This document shows, in pieces, positions 44,474 to 55,770 of a stretch of 64,000 nt of DNA (position 1 is its first letter; each line of letters starts with the position of its first letter). The translations under genes were made by a program, and so were the position numbers. The stretch comes from Hyalomma asiaticum (lineage: Eukaryota; Arthropoda; Arachnida; Ixodida; Ixodidae). Where the stretch lies: assembly GCA_013339685.2 (NCBI GenBank), contig CM023481.1, forward strand, positions 75,722,121 to 75,786,120. The letters are read 5' to 3'. The notes beneath the pieces were generated by a model, which ran no database searches, had not been told where the DNA came from, and was given only the letters and a program-made list of their open reading frames with translations.

Positions 44474-45130
44474 TCATTTGCTTGATGATCATAGCTTCCG
44501 CAGCGTGGGCAATCTGCAACTCGTTGCTTCTTATCTCTGGCGGTGGTTTGATACTGGCGCGATTTTCCACCTAAACTGCACACCGCTGCCTCATCAGGTT
44601 TGGTCATGGCGCTTACTTCCTGCGCAGCGGTTTCGGCAGCCGTAGCAATGTTTACCGCTTCGGCCAGCGTGAGCTCACTTCTTTCGAGCAGCGTCTGCTG
44701 CATAGCGCGATTTTGGATGCCACAAACGATGCGGTCACGTAACATACGGTCAAGGCCGGTGCCGATATTACACTTATCTGCCAGCTTGCGGAGCTCAACG
44801 ACATAGTCTCGGACAGATTCAGTGGCAGTTTGGTCCCTAGTGAAGAACTTATAACTTGCGGCAACTTCGTTACTCTTCGGCGCATAGTGGGCATTTAGGA
44901 AGGCGAGTGCTTCCTGGTAACTCAGCTCATTTACTTTACGGGGAGCGCAGTGTCCCGCAATTACGCCTACCACCTTCGCTGATAGCGTCGCAATCAAAAA
45001 CGACCTTTTCTTTTCCGCTTTGTTAATATCATTTTGCTTCAAAGAATGCCTCCTGCTGAGTCAAGTAAATCTCCCACTTATCTTGATTTTCGTCGAAACT
45101 TGGGGCGCCGAGACTCGTAGCCATGGCCAT
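44242..45130 (-). pseudogene. Gypsy gag, frameshifted
   Basis: It starts at an ATG at 45130 (MAMATSLGAPSFDENQDKW). The frame breaks in a run of four A (45032-45035), then continues open as NDINKAEKKRSFLIATLS to two zinc knuckles CPRCGSYDHQANDC and CFRCGKTGHFARKC (about 44400-44500). Capsid-like motifs are ESVRDYVVELRKLA and DRIVCGIQNRAMQ. Gag would form the particle and bind RNA. A single extra A would account for the break. It overlaps pol at its 3' end. Confidence 0.85.
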
Positions 45131-45204
45131 GCCCGCCGGCGTTCCGTCGTGGTGGGTGGTTACATTGAGCGCCCAGAAATCGTGAGTCCCACCCTCGTCG
45201 CCAC

Positions 45205-45364
45205 TGTAGCAACTGGGCCAGAGTGACTGAGCCAGGCCGGGAACCAACGCAGAACCGCTTTATGTAGCAGACAATCAAGTATGTATAGGCGGCCTGCCTA
45301 TGACGTAACACAAGACAGTGGGGTGGATGACGTTTGACACGTGTTGGCACTGCACTTCTTATCA
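45205..45364 (-). repeat. Gypsy 5' LTR
   Basis: 160 bp, the copy of 41030-41189. The internal side begins GTGGCGACGAGGGTGGGA on minus, the expected primer-binding position. CAAAC lies immediately right. Confidence 0.92.
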
Positions 45365-46109
45365 CAAACAAATGTACCATAGGATCGTACACATTTCCTT
45401 TGAGCCAGTGATGTGTTGCTGCACAAAGTGGACTTGCAGGCTTGCGCCCGGGGGTGAGGGGAGCACTCAACATAAAAAATTTTCTCTTTTAAAACAAAAA
45501 ACACTCCAATTAAACTTATGATTGTCCTTTGTATACCCTTCCAAATGAGCATATGCATGTATTTTTACTTGGACTACCACACCAACCTAAATGCGCCTGA
45601 ACATAGGCAATTTTACATATTTTACAATGTTTACACAGTCTCCACTTCAAGACTGCTGGGTTCTCGACTTCAATACACTTTTGGCAAGGTTAATGCTAAG
45701 TATCTGGTCACGAGATGTGGCTATGCTGTTTCTTTAGAGTTTGTAGAATTTATAAAAAGATCCTCAAAAATGGCACAGAATTGATGTTTAGCTTCACCTT
45801 GAAGCACATCATTAGATAAAGTAGTGGCCACCAATTACAGAGAATAAGACAGCGCTATTCCTTTCCTAACGGATAGGCAATATTCAAGCCGTTGTGTGCA
45901 GTACAGCATTTTTCAGAATATATTTTTGCAACCTATGTTTCTGAAGCTGCAGCGACATTCAAATCATTGTAAAAGACATAAGAAATTTTTTTATCACAAA
46001 AATACCTTCACATGGGCAGATGGTTACTAAAACGATTGTCCCACTTTTCATATAGAATCGGAGAGGGTCGAGCACAATTCGTGGGATGTTTCGCAATGAA
46101 TGACCCTGA
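45365..46109. repeat. Copy of the dispersed repeat at 28190, otherwise no gene
   Basis: From about 45780 the sequence follows 28150-28430 with many substitutions (GTAGTGGCCACCAAT, TTTTTGCAACCTA, TTCAAATCATTGTAA, GGAGAGGGTCGAGC). 45370-45780 shows no feature I can name. Confidence 0.5.
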
Positions 46110-46455
46110 TATCATATTCCTTGAGCTGTACCTTTCGTTTGACACCCATCTTGCCCCCTTCATTTATTTTTTGCTTTGTCATGCTCACGTCCCATCATGT
46201 AGTTCATGTCATGCACATGACTAACTCATATTGCATCTGTCAACCTATATCTTTTGTTTAACCGCCATCTTGACCTCCTTCCTGTAGTTTTATTTTTGCA
46301 GAGTCATGCTCATGTCATGAGCGTGTAATATCATGTCATGAGTGCGACTATGGCCTATAGTATCACATTCTTCTACAATCACTTTTCGTTTGACACCCAT
46401 GTCGACCACCTTCTTACGTTTGAAGCTCCTTTTATCATGAGTCATTATCATGCTC
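46110..46455. repeat. Diverged tandem repeat, three units of about 120 bp
   Basis: The blocks CTTTCGTTTGACACCCATC (46132), CTTTTGTTTAACCGCCATC (46251) and CTTTTCGTTTGACACCCATG (46382) recur at about 120-130 bp. Each is followed by a C/T-rich stretch and by TCATGCTCA or TCATGAGTC motifs with local ATGTCATG palindromes. Confidence 0.7.
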
Positions 46456-47106
46456 TGCAAAATCAAGCCATTCTTTAATCGTTGCCGGGTCATTATTTTC
46501 ATGTACTCACATTATTGTAACCACTCCAACCTAACTTGGGTGACTTGCAAACTTTAATTTGTAATCCGCCTTTTGCATAGTCCGAGTGTGTATGCGCCGC
46601 ATCTGAGCGAACGACTCATACAGAATCGTAGCAGACAACGCAAGCATTGTGGAACGGTGTACCTGTTAACGAAAGTAATGATACTCGGCACCAGCTGGGC
46701 TGGTACAACATCCAGACGCACATTTTTGGTCACATGAAGTTCCTTATCGTGCGGTGCAGGCAGGCAAATGCCGCGTATCTGATACGGCCTTAGCTCACAC
46801 CTGTATTTCAGTGAAACCATTGCTCCGTACTCCCATAGTCAAACAGTAAAAGCAGACATTCGGCAATGCGCATGGTCCCTCAGATCATCACAATAACAAA
46901 ATCTTACCCTGCAAGATAAAGGTGTTATGTTGCCAGCATGTTGCCTGTTGCATACGATGATGGAGGACGAGTACTTCACATCAGTCCATTAGTTGACGTG
47001 GGGTTCCACTCATTAAACTTTTGGATCGTGCACACACACACCTCATCCACAAATATTCCTCGTTCGTTGCTGCCATGAATTCCTTCAGTTATGCTTCACT
47101 TACCGC
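46456..47106. other. No gene recognised
   Basis: Only short frames (88 codons at most on minus), with no repeat boundary that I can support. Confidence 0.4.
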
Positions 47107-48524
47107 CGTATTCTAGAACCAAACTTAACTTATCCCGATAAGGTTACTTTTGTAAGGAGAACTTGAACTTCAGTTTAAGAACAGGTAAAGGGGCTTTCCG
47201 AAACCCACCTTACAAGATTTTAAGGCGACCTTATGAAAGGCGCTCTTGTCCGAGTGAGTGAGTGACATGGGAGCGAGGCTAAACGCATTTTCTGTGTGTT
47301 TTCTTTTGTAAGCAGGCGCACAGCTGCACGGGACAATGAAAAAGGAGGGGTGTAGAGGGGGTCATTCGGGGGGGGGGGGTCAGGCTGGTCGGACGGGGTG
47401 TGCGCTGGCATGTCTCGTCAACGCAGTTTCCCGGAGTCTCGGCAGTGTACGTGCTTTTGCGAGTGACCATGTGCTTGTATCTCCACTCCGCGTGTGCGGA
47501 AAACACCGAGGTGTGGACGCTGTATTCCTGTGTACGTGTTTGTGTCGGCACTGCAGTGTGGTCCTACGCAGGCAACTGCAAAATAGCGATGTGTTTGCGA
47601 CGACGAAGTAGACCAACGGGCAGTGTGTGCTAAACGAACGAACTGTGCGCAGTGCGTGAATGAAGCCTGTTGCGGATATCTCTTTCTAGGTACTGTAATT
47701 CATTGTTTTCTAATTAAACGTGTGTGGTCTTCCATTTACCGCATGGATTATTCCGGCTCACTTTGGTACCCCTTCGTGCTTCGTGCGTGTACTTTTCTTC
47801 TGTCCCGCTGGGCTCAGTTTCCGCTACTCGCCACTGTCACTTGATTCCCTTTTCAATAAAACTTCACTTTAGTAAAACCACATTTTGTTTACAGTGATCC
47901 CTGATGTATGCTAGCTCCGCCGACGTGCCATGTCCAGCTGTGCCAGTGAAATAGGGCACATGCGATCGCGTACACTTTCCTTCGATGCTCTGCTGCAACA
48001 GCCGTTATCCATAAGTGACTTGTTGCGCCTTGTTTACAAAACGAAGAGTCTCGCTGAAGTGGTTGTAGCCTTGTTGGGTAAGGAGCCGCCAAGGTACCTC
48101 CGCGACCGTCGGTGTCCTTTCGTAGGTATAGCATGAAGCTTCAGCATGGCACTTGTTGTGGAGCGGAAGCGGCACAAGTACCCATGCTTGTCGCAAATCT
48201 CCATGGGATTTAGGCGATCACTGATCGCATGCCACGACATTCGCACTTACGCATATGCTGCCCGCAGCTCGATAATTCATGCCGATCCACATTTTAAACC
48301 ACTTCCGCAACGTTGTCATCCATGCCTGCCATTTTGTTTGCTTACAAGTGAGCGTCAAGGTAGGTTGGGGGCTACCTTAAGGAAGCCTTACTTATGGCGG
48401 CGATAAGTACAAGAAAAGTTCAGATGTAAGTATAAGGTTGGTTCTTGAAACGTGTTAAGGGTTACTTTAAGGTTACGGGCTACTTAAGTCACAAGCATAA
48501 GGATAAGCTTGGTTTCAGAATACG
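47107..48524. mobile_element. Putative TIR element (CGTATTCT ends)
   Basis: Imperfect inverted ends of about 24 bp: CGTATTCTAGAACCAAACTT at left and, as the complement of the right end, CGTATTCTGAAACCAAGCTT. Inside both ends lie AAGGTTAC- and CCTTA-rich stretches. No convincing target duplication and no transposase. 1418 bp. Confidence 0.5.
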
Positions 48525-49235
48525 AAGGTTAGCATTTTCATTGATCCTGGCCTTGTTGTACATACGTTCATGACTCTGGCCAGGTATGCTGGTGCTCCGT
48601 GGCTTCAACAAATGCTACTGGCAACAAACCATATGCAGATTGAGTCTAGCTATCTCTCTGTAGGCTTAATCAGAGAGAAACTTCGGAGAGTTCAAAAAAA
48701 CATGAAACTTCCGTTCACTTTCAGCACACCAGGACGACTGTTTTAGTTTCGAAGAGAGAAACGGAAAAGGGACATAGAGAAAAACAAAACAAAAACAACA
48801 AGTAACAAAACACAAAAAGTCAGCAGAAGCGATTTTCGCATCTCTTGTGCCGACAGCATGACCTTGGGCACAGCCGTGCAAACTTGCTTTTGAGGGGCTT
48901 GACCTGTCTGTGGCACTGCATGCAGGCCCCACAGGTGTCGATCCCGGGTGCTTTCGTGCTGCGTTCCCACACTCGGTGTGGGCTATGTGGTTGAACTAAG
49001 AGCATGCCGCTCCTTTTTCCTTATTTTTCCCCCAGAAAGCTTACTTGTGGCATAGTGGCGTACAATGCCACTATGTCAACTGAACGTCGATGAGAAGCGA
49101 GTGGTGTTTGCGTGTGTTCGCACTTTTGTCGCGGTAGCAATTATATGGACAGTCTCGGCTGGTTTTTGCCGTCCCCGTCGCCGCCGCCGTCATGAACCAT
49201 ATATGTATAAGTATGTATATATTGCAGCGACTCAT
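48525..49235. other. No gene recognised
   Basis: Contains an A-rich stretch (48775-48820). The open frame of the next feature extends back to 49065, but its first 60 residues show no RT similarity. Confidence 0.4.
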
Positions 49236-50072
49236 TGCATACAGACAGACGGCTCCCGCATTGTTCACCGGCGGCCATATCGTGTGTCCCACACAGAGCG
49301 CAAGATTATCGAGGAAAACGTATCAGACATGCTCCGAAGGAACATCATACGACCTTCTTCGAGTCCCTGGTCTTCCCCAGTCGTCCTCGTGCAGAAGAAA
49401 GACGGGTCCGTGCGTTTTTGTGTTGATTACCGTGCCTTAAACAAAATCACGCGCAAGGATGTTTACCCCTTGCCACGGATCGACGATGCATTAGATTCCT
49501 TACATGGCGCCGAGTATTTCTCTAGTCTTGACCTTAGATCGGGCTATTGGCAAATACCCGTGTCGGAGTCCGACAAGGAGAAAACAGCCTTTGCTACGCC
49601 AGATGGGCTTTACGAGTTTAATGTAATGCCTTTCGGACTCTGTAATGCGCCTGCCACTTTCGAGCGTATGATCGACACTGTCCTTCGTGGCTTAAAATGG
49701 AGGACATGTCTGTGCTACTTGGACGATATTGTAGTATTTTCGACTACATTTGCCGAACACCTGGAGCGTCTCGAACAAGTGCTTTCCTGCCTCGCACGCG
49801 CGGGCCTACAGCTCAATACGAAAAAATGTACTTTCGCAAGCAAGTCCATCAAGGTGCTGGGGCACTTAGTCAGTAAAGACGGCATTCGACCGGACCCTGA
49901 AAAACTTTTCGCCGTCCTCGAATTTCCCCGTCCTCGACGCCAAAAAGATCTGCGCAGTTTTCTCGGACTGGCTTCCTACTTCCGGCGCTTCATACGCAAC
50001 TTTGCTGCGCTTGCATCTCCGCTCCATCAACTCCTTTCAAACAATGTACCATTCGTTTGGTCGGACGTATAA
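49236..50072 (+). pseudogene. Gypsy reverse transcriptase fragment
   Basis: An open frame with RT blocks: VHRRPYRVSHTERKIIEENV, SSPVVLVQKKDGSVRFCVDY, YFSSLDLRSGYWQIPV, FNVMPFGLCNAPATFERMID, CYLDDIVVFS (catalytic Asp pair), KKCTFASKSIKVLGH and FLGLASYFRRFIRNFA. It stops at 50072 just where RNase H should begin. Protease, RNase H and integrase are absent, so it is truncated on both sides. It is more like Mdg1/412-type or other tick gypsy RTs than the element at 41030, which has different wording at every block. Confidence 0.85.
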
Positions 50073-50089
50073 AAGTCCCCCCAAAAAGA

Positions 50090-50190
50090 TAATTCAGATA
50101 AATGCTTCCGAAGTGCGGAATTGAACCAGGGACCTCTTGCTCCACAGCGTGTGGCACTAACCACTACACCACAAAGAGCAGATCCTTCAG
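50090..50190 (-). mobile_element. tRNA-related SINE head
   Basis: On minus: GTGGTGTAGTGGTTAGTGCC (A-box-like) and GGTTCAATTCCGC (B-box) with a possible anticodon stem between. The anticodon loop lacks the usual T before the anticodon and no paired acceptor stem is evident, so I call it a SINE head and not a tRNA gene. Confidence 0.5.
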
Positions 50191-50488
50191 GGAGCTAACG
50201 GCGAGCCTTATATACACACCCTTTACCGCTGGCAGGGCTCAGCCGGCAGGTGCTTATAAGCGTTTCTTCATTACCAGCGAGATGGCGCAAGGAGCGCAAT
50301 GGGCGCATTTAAAAGTTATCGGGCAGCTCGCTCGCTTCTTCTAATACTTGTGCAGGGAGAACAAGGCTTGCCCTTCCGCTGTCTGCTCGCGCGGTTTTCT
50401 CGTGGTGAGAGGAAGAGGGATGTTACGCGCTTTCACTGTGATGTCCGTGCTGATGTTACGGGAGCGCACGAAAGTCACTCAAGCTTAA
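50191..50488. other. No gene recognised
   Basis: Only short frames. It could be the body of the SINE or flanking sequence. Confidence 0.3.
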
Positions 50489-50734
50489 GGGATGCCGCTA
50501 AATGAACAAACAGAAGCTGAGCGCAAACTATCAAGTGTCACAGCTCGACACTTGAAGCACGCTAGTTTCCTTCGCTGCTTCGGCTGCCTTTGCAACAGGA
50601 GCACTGTTAAAACTGAGAGTATCCATCGTGACGGCTTATTCTCGCTCGTTCGGTGTATATCTGTGCATTCATTTCGTGCGTGCTTCACTTGATAGTTCGT
50701 GCTCATCTTCTCTTTGTTCATTTAGCGGCCTCCC
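50489..50734. mobile_element. 246-bp MITE with 45-bp TIRs
   Basis: The ends are near-complementary over about 45 bp: GCCGCTAAATGAACAAACAG with ACTATCAAGTG at left (50494-50537), and CACTTGATAGTTC with CTTTGTTCATTTAGCGGC at right (50687-50729). There are a few mismatches and no clear target duplication. Confidence 0.72.
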
Positions 50735-51943
50735 CTAGCACACAACGTATAAAGCCCTTCGTACCAGCACGCGCTGCCCATGGGAGGTGCTCACTTAGCA
50801 AGTGCATGTTTGCTACAATTAATATTGCTCTCGAAGCTGCGAGCCTCACTTCGTATAGCATTACAGTTTCTTGCTATCGCATTCATTGCTTCATCCTTGC
50901 GGCGAAACTGTGACTTTTTTTGCGTCGTCCTCATCGGGTAGCCGTGACCCTTGGCACTCGTAGCGGGAGCAGTGATGGCCATTGCCGCCGACACTGAAAA
51001 AAAAGGTCTGAAAACTGATTCCATTTGCGCTACGCATGTGCCGCTTACGGGCGCACCTCTCGAGGAGTTCCAGGCTGCAGAATTCATTTTTTCCGCTTCT
51101 CATCGGCGAAGCGTGATCGTCAGCTCCGGGCAGCATGGATCAGGGCTGCCCTGATTGCTGTCTGACGTGAATACCCACACGCTGCCATGAAGGCATTAAT
51201 TTGATATGCTTGGTGCCTTTGTTGATCCCGGCGCAGTCGTCCAGCCGTTTGCGACGGTAAAAAAGCTGCCGGGTTCGTAAGCACTCCCAGCCGGCTCCAT
51301 GCTTAAAGAAACGCAGCTAATTGACTCATGTAGATTTTGCTCTCAGTGCCAAACTTTCGCGCATTGAAAAGGACATACGTCCGTGAGCCAGCACCAACAA
51401 TATACTCCTTCGTTTTTGCGAGGCGAGACGGAGGAAGGGAAGGTGAGTAACAAGAAAAGTGCACAAATATAAGGAGTCAAGAGAGCTGTTCTGGCTAAGC
51501 GCAAGCTTAGCCAGCACGTTCAGAGGGAAGGCCGTATTGTTTCTGGCATTGCGGGAGGCAGCCCCACGGGCTGTGTTGGATGCCGGTGCAAGAGAACAGG
51601 GACAGGCAGTTCAAGTATGGGCCACTTACATCAAGCTTATGCTCCTTCCAGTAAATAAGCTAATCAGGGTGGTTTATTATTAAGAAAGAAGTGTTTAGAT
51701 GCACGATCAAAATTTCTCACAACTTTTGTTTCAGTTCTAGGTAAGAGCACTGAAACACTGTTGCAGTCGTTCACCATTCACATCGTTAGAGCTTGGAGAT
51801 ACTTGCTACCATTAGCTGCCTGCCTGGCGTGCAGACATGGGAGTGAATGTATGGCATATCTTGTGTTATAGGCACCTATAGTTCCGTGCAGCTGTAAATG
51901 AAAGCACATGGAACTCATTGAAAAGGACATTACTTAGGTTTTA
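50735..51943. other. No gene recognised
   Basis: Frames of up to about 98 codons, none with a motif I know. No repeat ends seen. Confidence 0.4.
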
Positions 51944-52803
51944 TACTGCTGTCACATGGGCGTTTCGAAGGCCTTCGAACCAGTAGTCTACTGACTCAAA
52001 GGTCAAGTTTGAGCTCTTACATGGGCGGTTTCGATGGCCGTCGAGTCGATAGTCGATCAAGTCAACGGAGCACCCTACAACTCCTTCGAGACTTTGAAGG
52101 CCACTGAGCGATGGAAGCGGAAACGGTGCGAACTCCGAGACTTGGCGCACCGGCAGCTTCCACGCACGTTAGTTTCGGAGGCCATGGCCATATTAATGTC
52201 GTTGTATCAATAAGTAGAATCGTACACCGGTGAAAAATATTGGAAACGTGCCGAGGGGCCAACGTTCTCACTTTATTGGATTAGTTCTAGAAAGAATACG
52301 CTGTCACTCCCATAAGAAACAAATGCCATGCAGCTGGTAGGAAACGCCACGTGTTGCGCAATCTGGTGTCTACAAATCAAAATAGCGCTCTGTCCTCTTG
52401 TGGTCTGCTTGGCCGTTTCTTGTGTTCCATAATGCGCTATACCAGTCCAAGTACAATTTTTGAGGCTTACGCTACGCACTTACGCTTAGCGGTGTCAAAA
52501 TCAGCACATTTTCTCATTATCGACTGTAAAAAGTGGCACATACTTTGTCCCTTTTGGTACATGAGATAAAGAGAAGGCTCAATTTAACGTTTTTTTCTTG
52601 CTGTTGGTGCGAATAGCAAGCAACTAGTGCGAATTATAATTGAAGTGGGTGTTGCCGCCATGTTTCGAAATCACTCAGCGACTCAACGGCCATTCAAAAC
52701 TGCCGTGTAGCAGTGCTAGAACTCATTCTGAGTCGATCGAGTTGTGAGCTTTTCGAAGGTCATTGACTTGAAGGCCTTCCAGTGTGCCCGTGTGACACAG
52801 GTA
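51944..52803. mobile_element. 860-bp PIF/Harbinger-like MITE
   Basis: The ends are TACTGCTGTCACATGGGC and, as the complement of the right end, TACCTGTGTCACACGGGC. Both resemble the start of the Harbinger element at 634. TTTA flanks both sides (51940-51943 and 52804-52807), consistent with a TTA-type target. Subterminal GAAGGCCTTC, GACTCAA and TCGAGTC motifs repeat in both halves. No gene. Confidence 0.65.
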
Positions 52804-53475
52804 TTTAGACAGAAGGAAAGGTTTTCAGGAGCTCGTTTTGTTAATCGCAGTGAGGAAGCTGATTAAGTTTTTGATCCCATGTTTTGTAACAGCCCCCATG
52901 TTTGTAACAAAAAAAAGCCCCCATGTTTTGTAACAGCAACTTTAATGTCAGTGGATTAACCAAAAAGTACAGCGCCCGATGTAGGTCACAGGGAAAATAT
53001 TGTCGTGCGTAGGCAAGAGTGTAAGAACTATGTAGAAAAGTTTTTACAAACGCTGTTCTTTCCCGATCTTGATGCGGCTAAATTGACCCTGTCAACTCAG
53101 TGTAGCAGTCGATCATCTAATGTTAATTGATGTATTCGGTTTTTGTTATATGAGCGTGGAATATCATGTACTTTGTCATTTCAGTGTTAGGATCAATGTT
53201 TTTCACACAAACCAATCAGATACGGCTGGTAGTTGATCTGTTGTAGACTTTTATTCCAAGGGATCTGCCAATGTTGCTGTTGTATCGAGTGTGAACATTC
53301 ATTACATTTGTAAGTAGAAGGCTAATGGCAAATCTCATTGATATGGGGCAAATATATTGGGCCTAATACCAATTCTTACGGCAATCCTTAGTTTACTGCA
53401 GTAAGATCCATATCCCATTTACCGATTGCTAATTGCATTATGCATGACTCAAAGTAGCTGTGTAATTACTGGTGT
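52804..53475. other. No gene; short tandem duplication
   Basis: CCCATGTTTTGTAACAGC occurs at about 52877 and again at 52920, with a shortened copy between them. The rest shows nothing I can name. Confidence 0.45.
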
Positions 53476-53558
53476 GAGTTTCCAACAACACCGTGGGATT
53501 TTCAATTTATCTGGAAGTGTGAAGTGGCAACCCATACTTTTTCAATATCAAAACATAT
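53476..53558 (+). mobile_element. Fragment of the 8674/14741 hAT family
   Basis: Matches 18893-18975 (CAACAACACCGTGGGATTTT versus CAACAGCACCGTGGGATTTT; GAAGTGTGAAGTGGCA versus GAAGTGTGAAATGGCA). The gypsy LTR at 53559 cuts it. Confidence 0.6.
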
Positions 53559-53704
53559 TGTTACAGACAGATTGTTCGGACTGGGCACCAGACGAGTCTG
53601 CTTGGTCACAGAGGCGGTCGCTTAACGTCGTTCTCCTCTTCTTCAGTCTCCGTTCCCCGGCTATTTTTGGTGGTACTGGTGGTTTGCCACAAGAGCTCGT
53701 GACA
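53559..53704 (-). repeat. Short gypsy 3' LTR
   Basis: 146 bp, TGTTACAGAC to GCTCGTGACA on plus. On minus a purine-rich AGCGGGGAAA lies immediately before it. The integrase end follows upstream on minus. Confidence 0.6.
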
Positions 53705-53739
53705 TTTCCCCGCTGGCAGGCGAAGCCAGCCGGGCGAAT

Positions 53740-54180
53740 CAGTGGGTTGTAATCAGTGGCGAATCACGTGGATTGTAACGCTTCAGACGGGCGACATGGG
53801 TCACTTCGGTTTTCGCCGAGCGTCGTGCACTGTTCGCTAGACGCGTGATGCGATAGTTTACCTCGCTGAGGCATTCCAAAATAACGTAAGGGCCGACGTA
53901 GTGTGCGCGAAACTTTTGGCACGGATCACGCTTCCGCAGCGGTGTCCAGAGCCACATGAGGTCACCAGGATCGAAGCAAATGTCACGGTGATGTTCGTTG
54001 TAGCGTATTTTCGACCGATCTTGCGATGCAATTGTGCGTAACCTAGAGAGACGTCGGGCTTCTTCTGCTCGACAGAGGATCTCGTCAATTGATTTGTTGT
54101 GTTGGGCATTGTATGGAAATATCGTGTCGAGTGTGTAGCGTGGCGGACGAGCATAAAGAAGTTAAAATGGTCAGTAGCCA
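53740..54180 (-). pseudogene. Gypsy integrase C-terminal fragment
   Basis: Minus-strand blocks with a frameshift near 53960: SIDEILCRAEEAR, RSKIRYNEHHRDICFDPG, then WLWTPLRKRDPCQKFRAHYV, GPYVILECLSEVNYRI and EVTHVARLKRYNPRD. This is the GPY/F-type integrase tail of arthropod gypsy elements. Upstream pol is missing; a PLE begins at about 54185. Confidence 0.78.
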
Positions 54181-54184
54181 GTGG

Positions 54185-55105
54185 TCGTACACAACAGAGT
54201 CGCAGCACTTTTTTAGAAAAGGCTGCCTATGCTTCCTGCAACTTTTTGTGGCCTTGGCCTCACAATTGACCTGTCGACACATGTTACCTAGCTTGTTACG
54301 GGCAGAGAACACCGAACTAACACCTGCTCTGCCGACAACTTTATTTAGGTTATGGAAAACCTTATGGACATACGGAATGACCGCGACCATTTTCCGTGAG
54401 TCGTCCTGGTGTTGTGCCACTGCCGGTTGCCTTTTCTTTAATCCCGTTGCGAGACTTTCCGCAATGCTAGATAACAATATTTCCGGGAAACCCGCGAGCT
54501 TCAACCGCGACACTTGTGATTCCAAGCTAGCCTGTACTTGGTGGCAACAAGACCTAACAAGTGCCGCCTTCATGCAGGGTTTCGCAATGCCGCGCTTCAC
54601 AATCTCCCTGTCTTGTGGCCGTTTCTATATCGGGCAAACCGGCCAGTGTGTTAATGTACGCATGGGTGAGCATGCGAACAAAGTTAAAAAGAAGGCCACT
54701 GATAGCCAACTATCAATACATTGCAATGAGTGCGGTTGCGAGCCATCCTTCAAAAATGTGATTTTCTTGTCCAAGTACGGGGATGAACGCGCTCGTCTCA
54801 TATCAAAAGCCTATCACATCCGTAGTAGTGGAGAAGAATGTGTTAGCCTACCCTCCATTTCCCTTCTTTCGAAGGAGATATCATACCTGAGTTGCTAAAT
54901 TGAAGATATGTATAGTTGTTTCTGCGCATGCTGTTTTTGTTGTTCATTGTATACTGATAATGGCGGCATACTTATGCACGACGATTGTTGCAATGAACAC
55001 ATCAGTCAGCGCCCGTGTCTGTGCTCTTCCTGTGTCCTGCGCTGTTTTCCATCTTCTTGCAATCATGAACCAACCAGCCCAAATGCGTGCCCATTCTCAC
55101 TTGTG
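54185..55105. mobile_element. PLE copy with inverted 5' part
   Basis: The linker half (54600 to about 54190) reads on minus: RGIAKPCMKAALVRSCC, VAVIPYVHKVFHNLNKVV, VFSARNKLGNMC, ending CCDSVVYD. The nuclease half (54598-54898) reads on plus: SLSCGRFYIGQTGQC, MGEHANKV, CNECGCEPSF, LISKAYHIRSSGEE and a stop at 54896. The two parts are consecutive in the protein, so the 5' part has been inverted at the junction. The 3' UTR ends near 55105. It is truncated before the RT core. Confidence 0.8.
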
Positions 55106-55149
55106 TTTATAGAATGGCAGATGTTTGCTGTTTCTTTCAAGGTGATGCA

Positions 55150-55712
55150 TTGACAGTCCAGTTCAGTTTTATTTCCTTAAATTCAGGGGGTGTACATAAT
55201 GGGTGGGATTACAAATAAAAAATTTAACAGTGATAATTCAATTAACATTGCAGATGATCAGTTATACGTTCTTGGAAAGCAGATGATGAGAGAATGTTGA
55301 CGATGTCGTAGGGCAGGCCGTTCCAGTCTGAAGCTGCTCTGAGGAATAATGAAGCAGAAAATGTAGTGGAATGCGATGGCGCGCGGGCAACTTGAAGTGG
55401 ATGACTGGTGCGGTGGGAAATGCGTGATGCGGCTGTGTTATACGGCGCTTGATTCAGAGATGAATAAAAGACCTTATGATAAAGGGTAAGGCTAGCAATG
55501 CGGCGACGATAAGAAAGAAGTGATAGACCGGATTCAGCTTTCAAGGGTGAAATACTGATATCATATGAACATGAAGAATGGATTAATCGGGTGGCCCGAT
55601 TTTGAACGGCTTCCAATGCAGTGATTAGGTATGCTTGACACGGGCTCCAGATGCAGCATCGCGCTCCGATTGATCGGCCGATGTCCTGCACAAATGCGTC
55701 GCGCTGGCACAT
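55150..55712 (-). pseudogene. CR1/L2-like LINE C-terminus
   Basis: 156 open codons on minus: LITALEAVQNRATRLIHSSC, LLSYRRRIASLTLYHKVFY, SHRTSHPLQVARAP and FLRAASDWNGLPYDIVNI. This is the tail of a LINE ORF2 after the RT. The 3' UTR contains TTTTTTATTTGTAATCCC and ends near 55150. The RT lies beyond a 5' truncation. Confidence 0.75.
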
Positions 55713-55770
55713 TTATTTAAGTTATTGTGGAAAACACACACACGCATGCACACACACACATACATATATT

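Larger units (their letters stand above)
41030..45364 (-). mobile_element. Complete Ty3/gypsy LTR retrotransposon
   Basis: A 4335-bp element on minus with 160-bp LTRs (41030-41189 and 45205-45364), a 5-bp target duplication CAAAC (41025-41029 and 45365-45369), a purine-rich tract AAAGGGAGAAG before the 3' LTR (complement of 41190-41203) and gag plus pol between them. LTR differences are few: about six in the first 20 bases and one at GTATATATAGG versus GTATGTATAGG. It has no envelope-like frame. Gag carries a frameshift and RNase H is altered, so this copy is probably inactive. Confidence 0.93.

Noticed and set aside
49065..49235. N-terminal extension of the gypsy RT frame
   Set aside because: The first 60 residues do not resemble protease or RT. 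They are read from flanking sequence that happens to be open.
50090..50190. A functional tRNA gene on minus
   Set aside because: A and B boxes are present, but the anticodon loop lacks the conserved T and I cannot pair an acceptor stem. A SINE head is more likely.
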